Positions 16,789 to 25,582 of a DNA stretch of 64,000 nucleotides are shown piece after piece. The stretch lies in the NCBI RefSeq assembly GCF_900142225.1, contig NZ_FRAD01000016.1, forward strand, positions 9,554 through 73,553. Reading direction: 5' to 3'. Both the position numbers and the translations under genes were made by a program. How positions within the stretch are numbered: position 1 is the first letter of the stretch; the number at the start of each line of letters is the position of its first letter. This DNA comes from Hathewaya proteolytica DSM 3090 (GTDB lineage Bacteria; Bacillota; Clostridia; Clostridiales; Clostridiaceae). A model generated the notes under the pieces. That model saw only the letters and a list, made by a program, of their open reading frames with translations, was not told where the DNA came from and did no database searches.

Positions 16789-18165
16789 TTACTTCAGCAA
16801 TTTTTTAAGCCACTTTAGCTTATTGTCGCTGTAAGGAGGGTACCTAAAATCTATGTCGAACATGGTGGTTTTTTTTAAGACAGTTTTCTTGTGGGTGAAC
16901 AGATCACAACTCCATTTTCCATGGTAGGAGCCAATTCCACTGTTCCCAACTCCGCCAAAAGGCACATAAGAAGATGACACGTGAATTATGGTGTCATTTA
17001 CGCATCCCCCACCGAAAGATACATTGTCTATTATATTCTTTTCTACATTATTATCCTCTGTAAAAAGATAAAGAGCAAGAGATTTATGGCTGTTCTGAAG
17101 GCGTTTTATCATGGTATTAATATCCTTGTACTCAATGATGGGCATTATGGGTCCAAATATCTCATCCCTCATTATTTTATTGGTAAACGACACCTCATCT
17201 ATTAAAGTTGGGCTTATATACCTTTGTGCTGTATCGTAGTCGCCTCCAAAAATAATGTTTCCCTCTCTCAGATATTCTGTTAGTCTATTAAACTGAATTT
17301 CATTTATTATTCTCCCATAATCCTCACTTACAAAGGGTTCTTCCCCAAAAAAGGATTTTATATCTTGAATCATATAGGAAATCAACTCTTCCTTTACTGC
17401 TTCGTGAACCATTAAATAATCAGGGGCAACACAGGTTTGTCCTGCATTAAGGAACTTTCCCCACACAATTCTTTTAGATGCCTTTCTGAGATCTGCATCC
17501 TTGTGAACAATACAGGGGCTTTTTCCCCCTAACTCTAAAGTCACAGGAGTAAGGTAGCGGGAAGCCTTTTCCATTACTATAGATCCCATAGCAGCCCCCC
17601 CAGTGAAAAATATAAAATCGAACTTCAAATCTAAAAGATTAGATAGCTCGCTCCTTCCACCATTTTTTTCAACGACAGAGACATATTCTTCAGGGAAAGT
17701 TTCACAAATTATCTTTTCTATCACATCCGAAGTGTGAATTGAGTACTTAGAAGGCTTAAGCATTACACAATTTCCCGCAGCAACGGCTCCAATTAGAGGA
17801 ATCATAGACAATTGAAATGGATAGTTCCATGGCGATATATTTAAAACAACTCCATAAGGCTCCTTATATATTTTGCTACTAGTCTTAAAATGCACAATAG
17901 AAGTCCTTTTTCTTTCACTTTTGCACCAATATCTAGCCTTTTTAATCATAAGTGTGATTTCTTCCAAAACCATACCTAGTTCCGTTTCATAGGCCTCAAA
18001 GTTACTTTTATTTAAATCTTTTTTTAAAGCATCCAGTATGTCGTGTTCATAAAATGCAATCACATCTTTTAGCTTTTTAAGATATTGTATTCTAAAATTT
18101 ATATCTTTAGTTTTTCCACTCAAGAAAAATTCCTTTTGTTTTTTTAAGATTATCTCACTTTCCAT
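16789..18165 (-). CDS. NAD(P)-dependent aldehyde dehydrogenase, class 3 type
   Basis: The 458-residue protein oxidises aldehydes to acids. Motifs in order are the substrate/NAD region NISPWNYPFQLS, GNCVMLKPSKYS, FTGGAAMGSIV, the catalytic-glutamate motif VTLELGGKSPCIV, and the catalytic cysteine in NAGQTCVAPDYLMVH. Length and the C-terminal tail resemble the fatty-aldehyde/class 3 group that often acts near membranes. The start follows AAAGGAG. It stands between the M16 protease and a lipoprotein gene, and no pathway context is evident. Confidence 0.93.
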   Translation of the reverse strand: MESEIILKKQKEFFLSGKTKDINFRIQYLKKLKDVIAFYEHDILDALKKDLNKSNFEAYETELGMVLEEITLMIKKARYWCKSERKRTSIVHFKTSSKIYKEPYGVVLNISPWNYPFQLSMIPLIGAVAAGNCVMLKPSKYSIHTSDVIEKIICETFPEEYVSVVEKNGGRSELSNLLDLKFDFIFFTGGAAMGSIVMEKASRYLTPVTLELGGKSPCIVHKDADLRKASKRIVWGKFLNAGQTCVAPDYLMVHEAVKEELISYMIQDIKSFFGEEPFVSEDYGRIINEIQFNRLTEYLREGNIIFGGDYDTAQRYISPTLIDEVSFTNKIMRDEIFGPIMPIIEYKDINTMIKRLQNSHKSLALYLFTEDNNVEKNIIDNVSFGGGCVNDTIIHVSSSYVPFGGVGNSGIGSYHGKWSCDLFTHKKTVLKKTTMFDIDFRYPPYSDNKLKWLKKLLK

Positions 18166-18185
18166 GGTAATCTCCTTTACAATTA

Positions 18186-18872
18186 TTATTCATTTATCCA
18201 ATGGGTTAAAAAGGATGTAACCTCAGCAGTATAAGGGTTTACAGAAACACTTATGGCATCTTCCTCATGATCTTTTTTCATAAAAATGATTTTATAACCA
18301 TCTCTTGTGTTTTCTACAATCTTAATTGTACCAACTTCATGGAATTTATCTTTTTCCACTAGAAGAAGGTATTCCTCCGCTATTTTCTCTGCTTTACTGC
18401 TATCTATTTTCTCTTCTCTCTCAGCTTTATTGTAATTTGTAGCATCTATACGTTCCATAAGCTTTTTATCTTTATTTATGACCATACTTAAATAGTGATC
18501 TTCCTCGTCAATAGCTCCCATAAAAGATAGGTTTATTATGCTTATACCATGGTCTACTATCCTGTTAATCTCAAACTTTGAAGTTTTGTCACTGGGAATT
18601 TTTAAACCGTAGTATTTATAAAATAACTGACATGCAATTTTTTTTATTTCTTCATTATTGTCTAAATCAACAGACATATCTGCATTTATTTCACTTCTAG
18701 GTTTATTGTATTTTATCTCATCTTTTTTGTTACTATTATCTATGTTATCTTGTATTTTTTCATTGGAAATTACATTATCATTGCTTTGTCCATTAGAGCA
18801 TGCCGTAAAGCTAGTAAAGGCAGCAAAAACTAAAAGCATTGACCCTATAATAAATGTCTTTTTTATGTGCAC
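18186..18872 (-). CDS. Lipoprotein of unknown function
   Basis: I chose GTG 18872 as start because AGGTGGGGTG lies six bases before it; an in-frame GTG at 18884 overlaps that ribosome site. The N-terminus is a lipoprotein signal, KKTFIIGSMLLVFAAF ending in lipobox FTAC with Cys25. A Ser/Asn/Asp-rich linker and two alpha/beta stretches follow. The end (VSVNPYTAEVTSFLTHW) resembles the repeat pattern of PepSY/YcdB-like extracellular domains, which is only a weak resemblance. It is 21 bases from the aldehyde dehydrogenase start, so the two may be cotranscribed. Confidence 0.8.
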   Translation of the reverse strand: MHIKKTFIIGSMLLVFAAFTSFTACSNGQSNDNVISNEKIQDNIDNSNKKDEIKYNKPRSEINADMSVDLDNNEEIKKIACQLFYKYYGLKIPSDKTSKFEINRIVDHGISIINLSFMGAIDEEDHYLSMVINKDKKLMERIDATNYNKAEREEKIDSSKAEKIAEEYLLLVEKDKFHEVGTIKIVENTRDGYKIIFMKKDHEEDAISVSVNPYTAEVTSFLTHWINE

Positions 18873-19085
18873 TCTACACCCCACCTAAATTTAATGTTAT
18901 GATATTTTTCAGTATTTTCAGTACATTAAATGGTAACATATTTTTACCATACTAAGTTTAGCATATCATATCAATTAATGTAAAATATAATTTACACCCA
19001 TTTTCCTAAATTATATCCCATTATGGGGGTCTTATGTGTTACATAATAGTTAATTTCATTATACAACATTTTTTTCACACAATAA

Positions 19086-19138
19086 ATACACTACCTAAAT
19101 TATACTACAAGTATGTAATATAAACTAGGCAGTGTACA
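19086..19138. terminator. Long hairpin after the signal peptidase gene
   Basis: TACACTGCCTA and TAGGTAGTGTA (minus-strand reading, one mismatch) bracket an AT-rich loop directly after the lepB stop and are followed by TTTATT. The upstream 190 bases to the lipoprotein gene hold only AT-rich promoter-like DNA. Confidence 0.55.
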
Positions 19139-19141
19139 TGA

Positions 19142-19735
19142 TTACTTTAGTTTTCCTATTCTTTTAAATGGCAATACAACGAACTGCGCTTTTCCCATGA
19201 TATCTTCTTCATCTATATATGGGTTTGCCCACATTCTAGAGTCCCTAGAACTAGCTCTATTATCTCCCAAAAACAAGTATTTGCCTTCTGGAACTGTAAA
19301 TTCCTTCTCTATACCCAATTGATATTTTACATATTTCTCATCCAAAAGCTTGTTGTTTACATACACGCTTCCGTTTTCTTCTATGATAACGTGATCTCCT
19401 GGTTTTCCAATAAGTCTTTTTACAAGATTTGTCTCCTTATTGTTTTCCTTTGACAATTCCTTAGAATAAAATACTACTATATCACCAGTTTTTAATTTGG
19501 ATTTATTGTACACACAAGTAACAAGTATCCTATCATTTGGCATAATAGTAGGCTCCATTGATCCTGTGGGAACTTCAATAAAGAAAAACCAAAAATTAAT
19601 TATAAGTAATGCCACTCCTACCGCAACAACTACTGGTAGTATCCAATCAAAGAAAAATCCTTTTAATTTATTTCGATTATTACATTCATCATTTCCTTTG
19701 TCACCATTTAAACCGCTGTTTATATTTTCCTCCAT
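19142..19735 (-). CDS. lepB: Type I signal peptidase
   Basis: This membrane serine protease removes signal peptides from exported preproteins. Of 197 residues, about 32-52 form a membrane anchor. The catalytic serine motif PTGSMEPTI has Ser59, and the general-base lysine is Lys107 in LVKRLIGKPGD. The GDNRASSRDSR box lies near the C-terminus. The size and single anchor fit the Gram-positive Sip type. The start follows TTGGAGGT. It may process the exported proteins encoded nearby (M16 protease), while the lipoproteins would use the lipoprotein peptidase. Confidence 0.96.
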   Translation of the reverse strand: MEENINSGLNGDKGNDECNNRNKLKGFFFDWILPVVVAVGVALLIINFWFFFIEVPTGSMEPTIMPNDRILVTCVYNKSKLKTGDIVVFYSKELSKENNKETNLVKRLIGKPGDHVIIEENGSVYVNNKLLDEKYVKYQLGIEKEFTVPEGKYLFLGDNRASSRDSRMWANPYIDEEDIMGKAQFVVLPFKRIGKLK

Positions 19736-19806
19736 AGCAATACCTCCAAGATATTTTCTATAAATTATATCATTTTAAGATATTTTTTGCAATTCCTAGG
19801 CAAAAA

Positions 19807-21474
19807 CTAATTGTATGCTAGGGAATCCTCTGCAAGTTTTAAAGCGGAATTTAAATCTTTAGCTATATCTCTATATCGTACGCCTTCCTTGTTTTCCATT
19901 TTTTCTATTAACTCTCTTGGTTGTTCCCTCAGCTCTGAAATAATAAGTTGAAGATTTCTTTCTTTGCACAAAGATTCTACTTTTTTTATCATATCATAGG
20001 CAGTTATATCCATGTGACTTATGTGGTGCATTCTAAGAATTATAACCTTGGCTTCATCACCCACGCTAGCTACTGATTCCATAAGTTTTTCCGCAGCCCC
20101 AAAAAAGAAAGCTCCCTTGATTTCAAAGATTTTTATGCTATTATTATTGTATAAATCCGTATCAATATTTTCAATAAGAGTTCTCTGCTTTTCATAATGC
20201 TCTTCTTTTAATTCGTTTATCTCCATATTCACAGCCATTTTTCTCATAAACAAGAACACAGAAACTACAATTCCAATTTCAATGGCAACTACTAAATCGA
20301 AAATTACTGTAAGAGAAAAGGTGGCAATAAGTGTGATAACATCGCTCTTTGGAGCCTTTAATAACTTCTTAAATGTTCTCCATTCACTCATATTGTATGA
20401 TACCACCATCAAAATAGCTGAAAGACATGTAAGTGGTATATATTTTGCCAGAGGCATTAAAAGTTTCATGATTAAAAATAAAGTTATGGCGTGGACAATA
20501 CCAGCAATAGGCATGGTTCCACCGTTCTTCACGTTAGCAGCAGTTCTAGCTATGGCTCCTGTAGCAGGTATTCCACCAAACAATCCAGATGCCACGTTAG
20601 CAACACCCTGAGCTATAAGCTCCATATTAGAGTCGTGTTTGTCCTGTATCATTCCGTCAGCTACTACTGCAGACAAAAGTGATTCTATGGCAGCCAAAAA
20701 TGCTATTACAATGGCTGGTTTCATTAGAGTGATTAGGGTATCTAATTGAATTGCTGGAAGACCTGGCATAGAAATACTAGAGCTAATTTCTCCAAATGTG
20801 CTTCCTATGGTTGAAACTGGTAGCTTGAAAAAATAAGCAATTATAGTAGCTAAAATTAAAGCAATAAGAGAGCCCGGTATTTTTTTGTTGATCTTGGGCC
20901 ATAATATTATCACCATTAGTGAAAATAAACCTAAAATAGTGGATGTCCAATTTATAGTTCCCATATTTTCTAGATAACTTCCCCACTTGGGAATAAATTC
21001 TGAAGGCACCTTTTCTATGGTAAGACCTAGAAAGTCCTTGACTTGAGTTGAAAACAGAGTTACTGCTATACCAGCTGTAAATCCTACTGTTATTGGATAT
21101 GAAATGTATTTTATAAGTGTTCCTAATTTTAAGGCACCAAATACGATAAGTATTACACCTGCCATAATAGTAGCTAATATTAGTCCATCAATACCGTGTT
21201 CCGATATGATTCCATATATTATTACTACAAAAGCCCCTGTAGGACCCCCTATCTGAACCCTGCTTCCTCCTAATAAGGATATTACAAATCCAGCAACCAC
21301 TGCTGTTATAAGACCTTTTTCCGGAGAAACTCCAGAAGATATACCTAGAGCCACCGAAAGTGGCAACGCAATAATAGCAACAACAATACCCGCTATTATG
21401 TTTTTAAAAATGTTTTCCTTTGTAAACTCGCCTCTATTATTCTTTAAAAGATACAATAGCTTTGGCATATTCAT
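19807..21474 (-). CDS. SulP family anion transporter with STAS domain
   Basis: The 555-residue protein is an inner-membrane anion transporter or exchanger (sulfate, bicarbonate or similar). The membrane region begins NIIAGIVVAIIALPLSVALG and contains GGSRVQIGGPTGAFVV, the conserved SulP signature region, with 10-14 hydrophobic helices. A C-terminal STAS domain (about residues 430-540, ILRMHHISHMDITAYDMI) follows. I place the start at ATG 21474, preceded by AAGGAGGAAG; longer in-frame readings lack a ribosome site. The transported anion cannot be inferred. Confidence 0.93.
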   Translation of the reverse strand: MNMPKLLYLLKNNRGEFTKENIFKNIIAGIVVAIIALPLSVALGISSGVSPEKGLITAVVAGFVISLLGGSRVQIGGPTGAFVVIIYGIISEHGIDGLILATIMAGVILIVFGALKLGTLIKYISYPITVGFTAGIAVTLFSTQVKDFLGLTIEKVPSEFIPKWGSYLENMGTINWTSTILGLFSLMVIILWPKINKKIPGSLIALILATIIAYFFKLPVSTIGSTFGEISSSISMPGLPAIQLDTLITLMKPAIVIAFLAAIESLLSAVVADGMIQDKHDSNMELIAQGVANVASGLFGGIPATGAIARTAANVKNGGTMPIAGIVHAITLFLIMKLLMPLAKYIPLTCLSAILMVVSYNMSEWRTFKKLLKAPKSDVITLIATFSLTVIFDLVVAIEIGIVVSVFLFMRKMAVNMEINELKEEHYEKQRTLIENIDTDLYNNNSIKIFEIKGAFFFGAAEKLMESVASVGDEAKVIILRMHHISHMDITAYDMIKKVESLCKERNLQLIISELREQPRELIEKMENKEGVRYRDIAKDLNSALKLAEDSLAYN

Positions 21475-21559
21475 AAAAACTTCCTCCTTATGTATAATTT
21501 CAATACCATGTACCATTATACATATGATAGACAATTTTCTCAATGCCAAAGCCATTATT

Positions 21560-22489
21560 TTATTTACTATTCGTGCTAATCATACCTCTATAACTTCCAG
21601 GTTTACTGCTAAATTTTATATTATTTCCGTCTGAAGTCATTACAATGGTACCAGCCTCATCAGTCCTGTAAACTGGTATATTATTATTCTGTAATCTTTC
21701 CATAGTAGCTTTTTTAGGATGATCGTATTCATTGTCCTTTCCCACTGAAATCACTGCAAATGAAGGTTTTACAGCCTCAATGAACTTCTGGGACGATGAT
21801 GTTCTAGAACCGTGGTGAGCTACTTTTAGAACGTCACATTTTAAATCAAGGTTGCCCTTCATCATAGCTTGTTCAGATTCTTTTTCCGCATCCCCCGTAA
21901 ATAAAGCAGAATTATTTCCATATTTCATTTTTAACACTATGGAACAATTGTTAGCATCCTCATAAATTTCGTGGGGAGCCAATACTTTAAAATCTGCCTT
22001 CCCAAGTTGAAAACCATAACCAACCTCTGGAGATTTAATAGTAAGCTTTTTATTTTTTATAGCTTGAAGTACATCTCTATAAGTTTTAGTTGTAGCAGAT
22101 TTTCTAGGCATATATACATTTTTCACATTAAAAGCTTTTATCACATCATCCAGGCCTCCGATGTGGTCCTCGTGAGGATGAGTTCCAACTACATATTCTA
22201 AGGTATCTATACCTTGAGCTTTTATATAATCGCACACTAGCTTGCCATCATCATTGTTACCTGCATCTATTAGCATGCTCTGCTCTCCTTCTTGTATAAG
22301 AATGCTGTCCGCTTGTCCTACATCAATAAAATGAACTTTTATACCTTGTCCATCCACCTCTTTGCTTCCGCTGCTTTGAATTTCTCCACTGTTTATCACA
22401 CTTTTTCCATTGCTGCAACCTGTAAACAATAAGGTTGTGCAAATAATGAAGTATGCCAATGTTTTTACTATTTTTTTTCGTCCTGTCAT
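21560..22489 (-). CDS. Exported lipoprotein metallo-beta-lactamase-fold hydrolase (ComEC-like C-terminal domain)
   Basis: The 309-residue protein has a lipoprotein signal ending in LFTGC (Cys25). The mature part has the MBL fold of the ComEC/Rec2 C-terminal type: VHFIDVGQADSILI, MLIDAGNNDDG, the metal motif HPHEDH (H104, H106, D108, H109), and LKVAHHGSRTSS. The ComEC domain is a candidate nuclease on incoming DNA, so a surface nuclease or phosphodiesterase is plausible but not shown. The start follows GAGAGGGA. It is downstream of and close to a DUF2207 gene. Confidence 0.88.
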   Translation of the reverse strand: MTGRKKIVKTLAYFIICTTLLFTGCSNGKSVINSGEIQSSGSKEVDGQGIKVHFIDVGQADSILIQEGEQSMLIDAGNNDDGKLVCDYIKAQGIDTLEYVVGTHPHEDHIGGLDDVIKAFNVKNVYMPRKSATTKTYRDVLQAIKNKKLTIKSPEVGYGFQLGKADFKVLAPHEIYEDANNCSIVLKMKYGNNSALFTGDAEKESEQAMMKGNLDLKCDVLKVAHHGSRTSSSQKFIEAVKPSFAVISVGKDNEYDHPKKATMERLQNNNIPVYRTDEAGTIVMTSDGNNIKFSSKPGSYRGMISTNSK

Positions 22490-22512
22490 AAATTTTTCCC
22501 TCTCTGCAATTA

Positions 22513-24318
22513 TTAAATTAAATTTTCTCTATACCATGAAGGTGCTATGCCCTTTATGTTTTTGAAAGCTTGTTCGTAATTATCTTCTGCTTCAAAATAC
22601 CTGGCGTAAATTATATTATCATAATAAAAGCTCTTACAATATTCCACAGCTTTTTCAGCACTCTGTGTATCCATGCTCATAATATACTTTTTATAGGCTT
22701 TGATCCTACTTTTCATAATTTTATCTTTTTCATTAAGATATTGATATGTCATAACAATATAAATATTGACTATCCCCAGAAGAAATATGGTAGTGCCTAT
22801 TAACAATCCTGCTTCAAAAAATATTATAATGGAAACCGCGATTAGAATTCCACCTAAAAATATAGTAAGATACTTTTCATCGTAGATGAAAGTATTTATA
22901 ACATTCAACCAAAGCATTACGGGAAGTAGATTCATAAAGCTACCACTCGCAAAAATCTCCTCTGTAATTATAAATAACATCATAAATAGGGCAAAACTAA
23001 TTATTAAAACTAAATACATTTTACTAAATTTTTTATAGCTCTGTTTTTTCTTATCTTGTAAATAGGTTTTTCTATTTAATATATTGTATATACTTGATGA
23101 TTGACGGTTTATTCTTTTTAATATCTTTTTTAAAGGTATTTCTTGCCCAACTTCATATTTTTGAAAACAAGCAGCATAGGCCATTTCCCTAGTACTACCT
23201 TCAAATTTCTCACCATTAAAGGGGTAAAACTCCCCTGTCTCCTTAAGCTTTACCGCAAAGTACTTTCCATCACATTCTTTGATATCTATATATCCATGTT
23301 TTATAAGTTCAGCCACAAAAGTTCTAGAAGCTTCCTTGTCTATATAGGATTTTAAAATACGGGCAACTTCTAATATACAGAGGTCTTCCTTGAGGAATTC
23401 ATGGTTTTCACAAGAAGTTTCTTCCTCAATTTTTTCCCTTTCTTTTACTTCACGTCGCCTAAGTAATATTATGATAATTGTAATGATATTCATTAGCAAA
23501 GCTACTATTGCCAAAGTATAAAAAATCACCACATTGATTTTTCGCTTTTCCACTTCAAAGTAGTCCTTTCCCAAATCTGCATTTAATGCTATACCCTGCT
23601 TGACTACTTTTGGCTCTTGGGATTCATACAAAATAGTATTGTCCTCTACTTTGTAATTTAAATTTTTATAATCTTTATCACCAAGTTTTTGACTTCTCAG
23701 TTGTAATTTACTTTTATCAAAGCTTTTAGGCATTTTTATTTCTATACTGTATTTTCCCACAGGAGAAGGCCAAGATAGAGGCAAAAGCTCCATAAAAAAT
23801 TTCCCTTCACAATTTTCATAGTTCTTAGGAAATTCAATATCATATTTTACTGTGTATGAATCCTTCCCATCTTTCAACTGAAAAGGGTCATTTAGCCTAA
23901 AATCAATTTTCTTTCTGTCACCTTCATAATTCACACCATTGATTCCATTTACAGATAGATTGTATATTTTTATTTTATCTTTATATACTTTTTCATCAAT
24001 GCCGTACATCCTTATGTTTTGCAAATAAATACTTCTAAACAGTTCCTGTTTTTTTCCTTTAAAGTCCACATTTATTTGTTCTTCTACATGGACACGCTTA
24101 TCTTCTTCCACCTTCACCTTTACATTGTACTCATCCACATAGATTTTTTCTAGCTCCTTAATCTCCATATCTTTCACATCAATAGGTTTATTATACAATA
24201 AAAAGTAAAACATTAAAAAAACAACTAAAGCTATACAGCTAAGAATCAGCATAATTACACTTAGCGGATTGCTACATTTTCCTATAATCTTATTTTTTGT
24301 TGAATCCTCACCATCCAC
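22513..24318 (-). CDS. DUF2207 domain membrane protein
   Basis: The 601-residue protein has a first membrane helix (residues 18-42), an extracellular beta-rich region of about 230 residues (YNVKVKVEEDKRVHVEEQIN..., ending in the FEVEKRKINVV stretch), a second helix (270-288), a cytoplasmic winged-helix-like segment with FVAELIKHGYIDIKE, and further membrane segments near 425-530. This arrangement matches DUF2207 (YciQ-like) predicted membrane proteins, whose function is unknown. The start is GTG after AGGGGTGGG. It precedes the MBL lipoprotein by 23 bases, probably in one operon. Confidence 0.85.
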   Translation of the reverse strand: MDGEDSTKNKIIGKCSNPLSVIMLILSCIALVVFLMFYFLLYNKPIDVKDMEIKELEKIYVDEYNVKVKVEEDKRVHVEEQINVDFKGKKQELFRSIYLQNIRMYGIDEKVYKDKIKIYNLSVNGINGVNYEGDRKKIDFRLNDPFQLKDGKDSYTVKYDIEFPKNYENCEGKFFMELLPLSWPSPVGKYSIEIKMPKSFDKSKLQLRSQKLGDKDYKNLNYKVEDNTILYESQEPKVVKQGIALNADLGKDYFEVEKRKINVVIFYTLAIVALLMNIITIIIILLRRREVKEREKIEEETSCENHEFLKEDLCILEVARILKSYIDKEASRTFVAELIKHGYIDIKECDGKYFAVKLKETGEFYPFNGEKFEGSTREMAYAACFQKYEVGQEIPLKKILKRINRQSSSIYNILNRKTYLQDKKKQSYKKFSKMYLVLIISFALFMMLFIITEEIFASGSFMNLLPVMLWLNVINTFIYDEKYLTIFLGGILIAVSIIIFFEAGLLIGTTIFLLGIVNIYIVMTYQYLNEKDKIMKSRIKAYKKYIMSMDTQSAEKAVEYCKSFYYDNIIYARYFEAEDNYEQAFKNIKGIAPSWYRENLI

Positions 24319-24348
24319 ATTTACCCACCCCTAAACATTTTTTATATT

Positions 24349-24852
24349 TTATTTGCTTGGAACAAATTTATTGAATTCTTTTGTTTTTGAATCTTTACTA
24401 TATATATTTTTTCCATTTACACTGACAGCGTATGTCCCAAATTTCTGAGTTTTATTGGCACTCTTTATTAGGCTCAGCTCAAAAACATAGCACTGCTCAC
24501 TATTTACTTTCTCCATACCCGTTTTGCTAACTTTTATACCATCAGAACCGTTAGTCATAGATGGTACTACTATTTTTTTTATCAATTTTATGGCCTTTTC
24601 CTCAGTGATTTCTCCCTGAACTGATTCCTGTGAAATAGAATTGTTAGAATTAATTTCATTTTTATCTTCTACTTTATCTTCCGCTTTATTTTCTACTTTA
24701 TTCTCTACCTTATCTTCCACTTTACTATTTTTATTTGGAGTTTCATTGGTCTTAGGCTGTTCCCTTGTAATAAACACAAACACAATTATGACTATAATTG
24801 CACAAAGAATTCCTGCAACTCCTATTGCTATTTTTTTATTTTTCATCTTCAT
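24349..24852 (-). CDS. Membrane-anchored exported protein of unknown function with a charged repeat
   Basis: The 167-residue protein has a basic start and a strong hydrophobic helix (residues 8-28), then a linker built from near repeats of VEDK/VENK (about residues 45-63), and a C-terminal domain of about 95 residues (ITEEKAIKLIKKIV ... FGTYAVSVNGKNIYSKDSKTK). The C-terminal part resembles small PepSY-like or lipoprotein-associated domains, but I do not recognise a family. The start follows GGGAGAA. It is 30 bases upstream of the DUF2207 gene and may share its operon. Confidence 0.75.
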   Translation of the reverse strand: MKMKNKKIAIGVAGILCAIIVIIVFVFITREQPKTNETPNKNSKVEDKVENKVENKAEDKVEDKNEINSNNSISQESVQGEITEEKAIKLIKKIVVPSMTNGSDGIKVSKTGMEKVNSEQCYVFELSLIKSANKTQKFGTYAVSVNGKNIYSKDSKTKEFNKFVPSK

Positions 24853-25009
24853 AGTTATTCTCCCATCATTATGTTATATAGTTGTTTGTACGTAATATTA
24901 TAGCACTTTTTTAACTTTATATCACTGTGTAAAAATTGTTTGAATATTATACAATATGAGAGTATTATATACATATTAAGTTATATCAAATAAATCTGGG
25001 GATGATATC

Positions 25010-25528
25010 ATGGTTATAAATAAGCGATTGGAAATTGTAGTCATTTTCACCGTGGCAGTGCTTTCTTTCTTCTGTCTCTACAGTATAAACGAAAAAATTT
25101 CTCAAAAGTATATACTAAATAAAACTTGGAAATACGTAAGCAATTCTGCCAACAAGGATACAATTACTGTTGAAGAAAAAATTACATACAATAATAGACT
25201 TTATGTATTTTATAGTTGTATGAAGCCTAATGCAAATAATCCTGATGCTGAATCCATAGGACTACTTCAATTCCAGAAAAACTTTCTTGGATGGTTATGC
25301 AAATTAGATAGTTCCTCTACTGATGATGATTTATTCATTCAATACATCGATTCCGTTAAAGGAAGCTCGGCTTCTCTTATTTATGGCAAAAATATAGGGT
25401 TGAATTTTAAAAACTTGAAAATAAAAACAAAAGAAAAAACCATAACAAAAGATATTTCTCACAAAACACATTACTTCTACTTAGAAGAGATATCTAAGGA
25501 CAATGTAGAAGAAATTAAATTAAATTAG
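25010..25528 (+). CDS. Membrane-anchored hypothetical protein
   Basis: The 172-residue protein on the plus strand has one N-terminal membrane helix (residues 8-26, IVVIFTVAVLSFFCLYSI) and an outside-facing domain of about 145 residues with alternating beta-like stretches. I do not recognise the family. The start follows GGGGATGA, eight bases away. It is divergent from the 24349-24852 gene across 157 bases of AT-rich DNA and ends at a bidirectional terminator shared with the ABC operon. Confidence 0.7.
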   Translation: MVINKRLEIVVIFTVAVLSFFCLYSINEKISQKYILNKTWKYVSNSANKDTITVEEKITYNNRLYVFYSCMKPNANNPDAESIGLLQFQKNFLGWLCKLDSSSTDDDLFIQYIDSVKGSSASLIYGKNIGLNFKNLKIKTKEKTITKDISHKTHYFYLEEISKDNVEEIKLN

Positions 25529-25537
25529 ATAAACAAA

Positions 25538-25580
25538 ATGGTGCCCTAGAATATTTTTGTATTCCAAGGCACCATGACTT
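25538..25580. terminator. Bidirectional terminator
   Basis: ATGGTGCC (25538-25545) pairs with GGCACCAT (25568-25575); additional pairing extends inward (CTAGAATA/TATTCCAAG-like), and T-runs lie on both sides. It separates the convergent hypothetical gene and the ABC exporter. Confidence 0.75.
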
Positions 25581-25582
25581 TT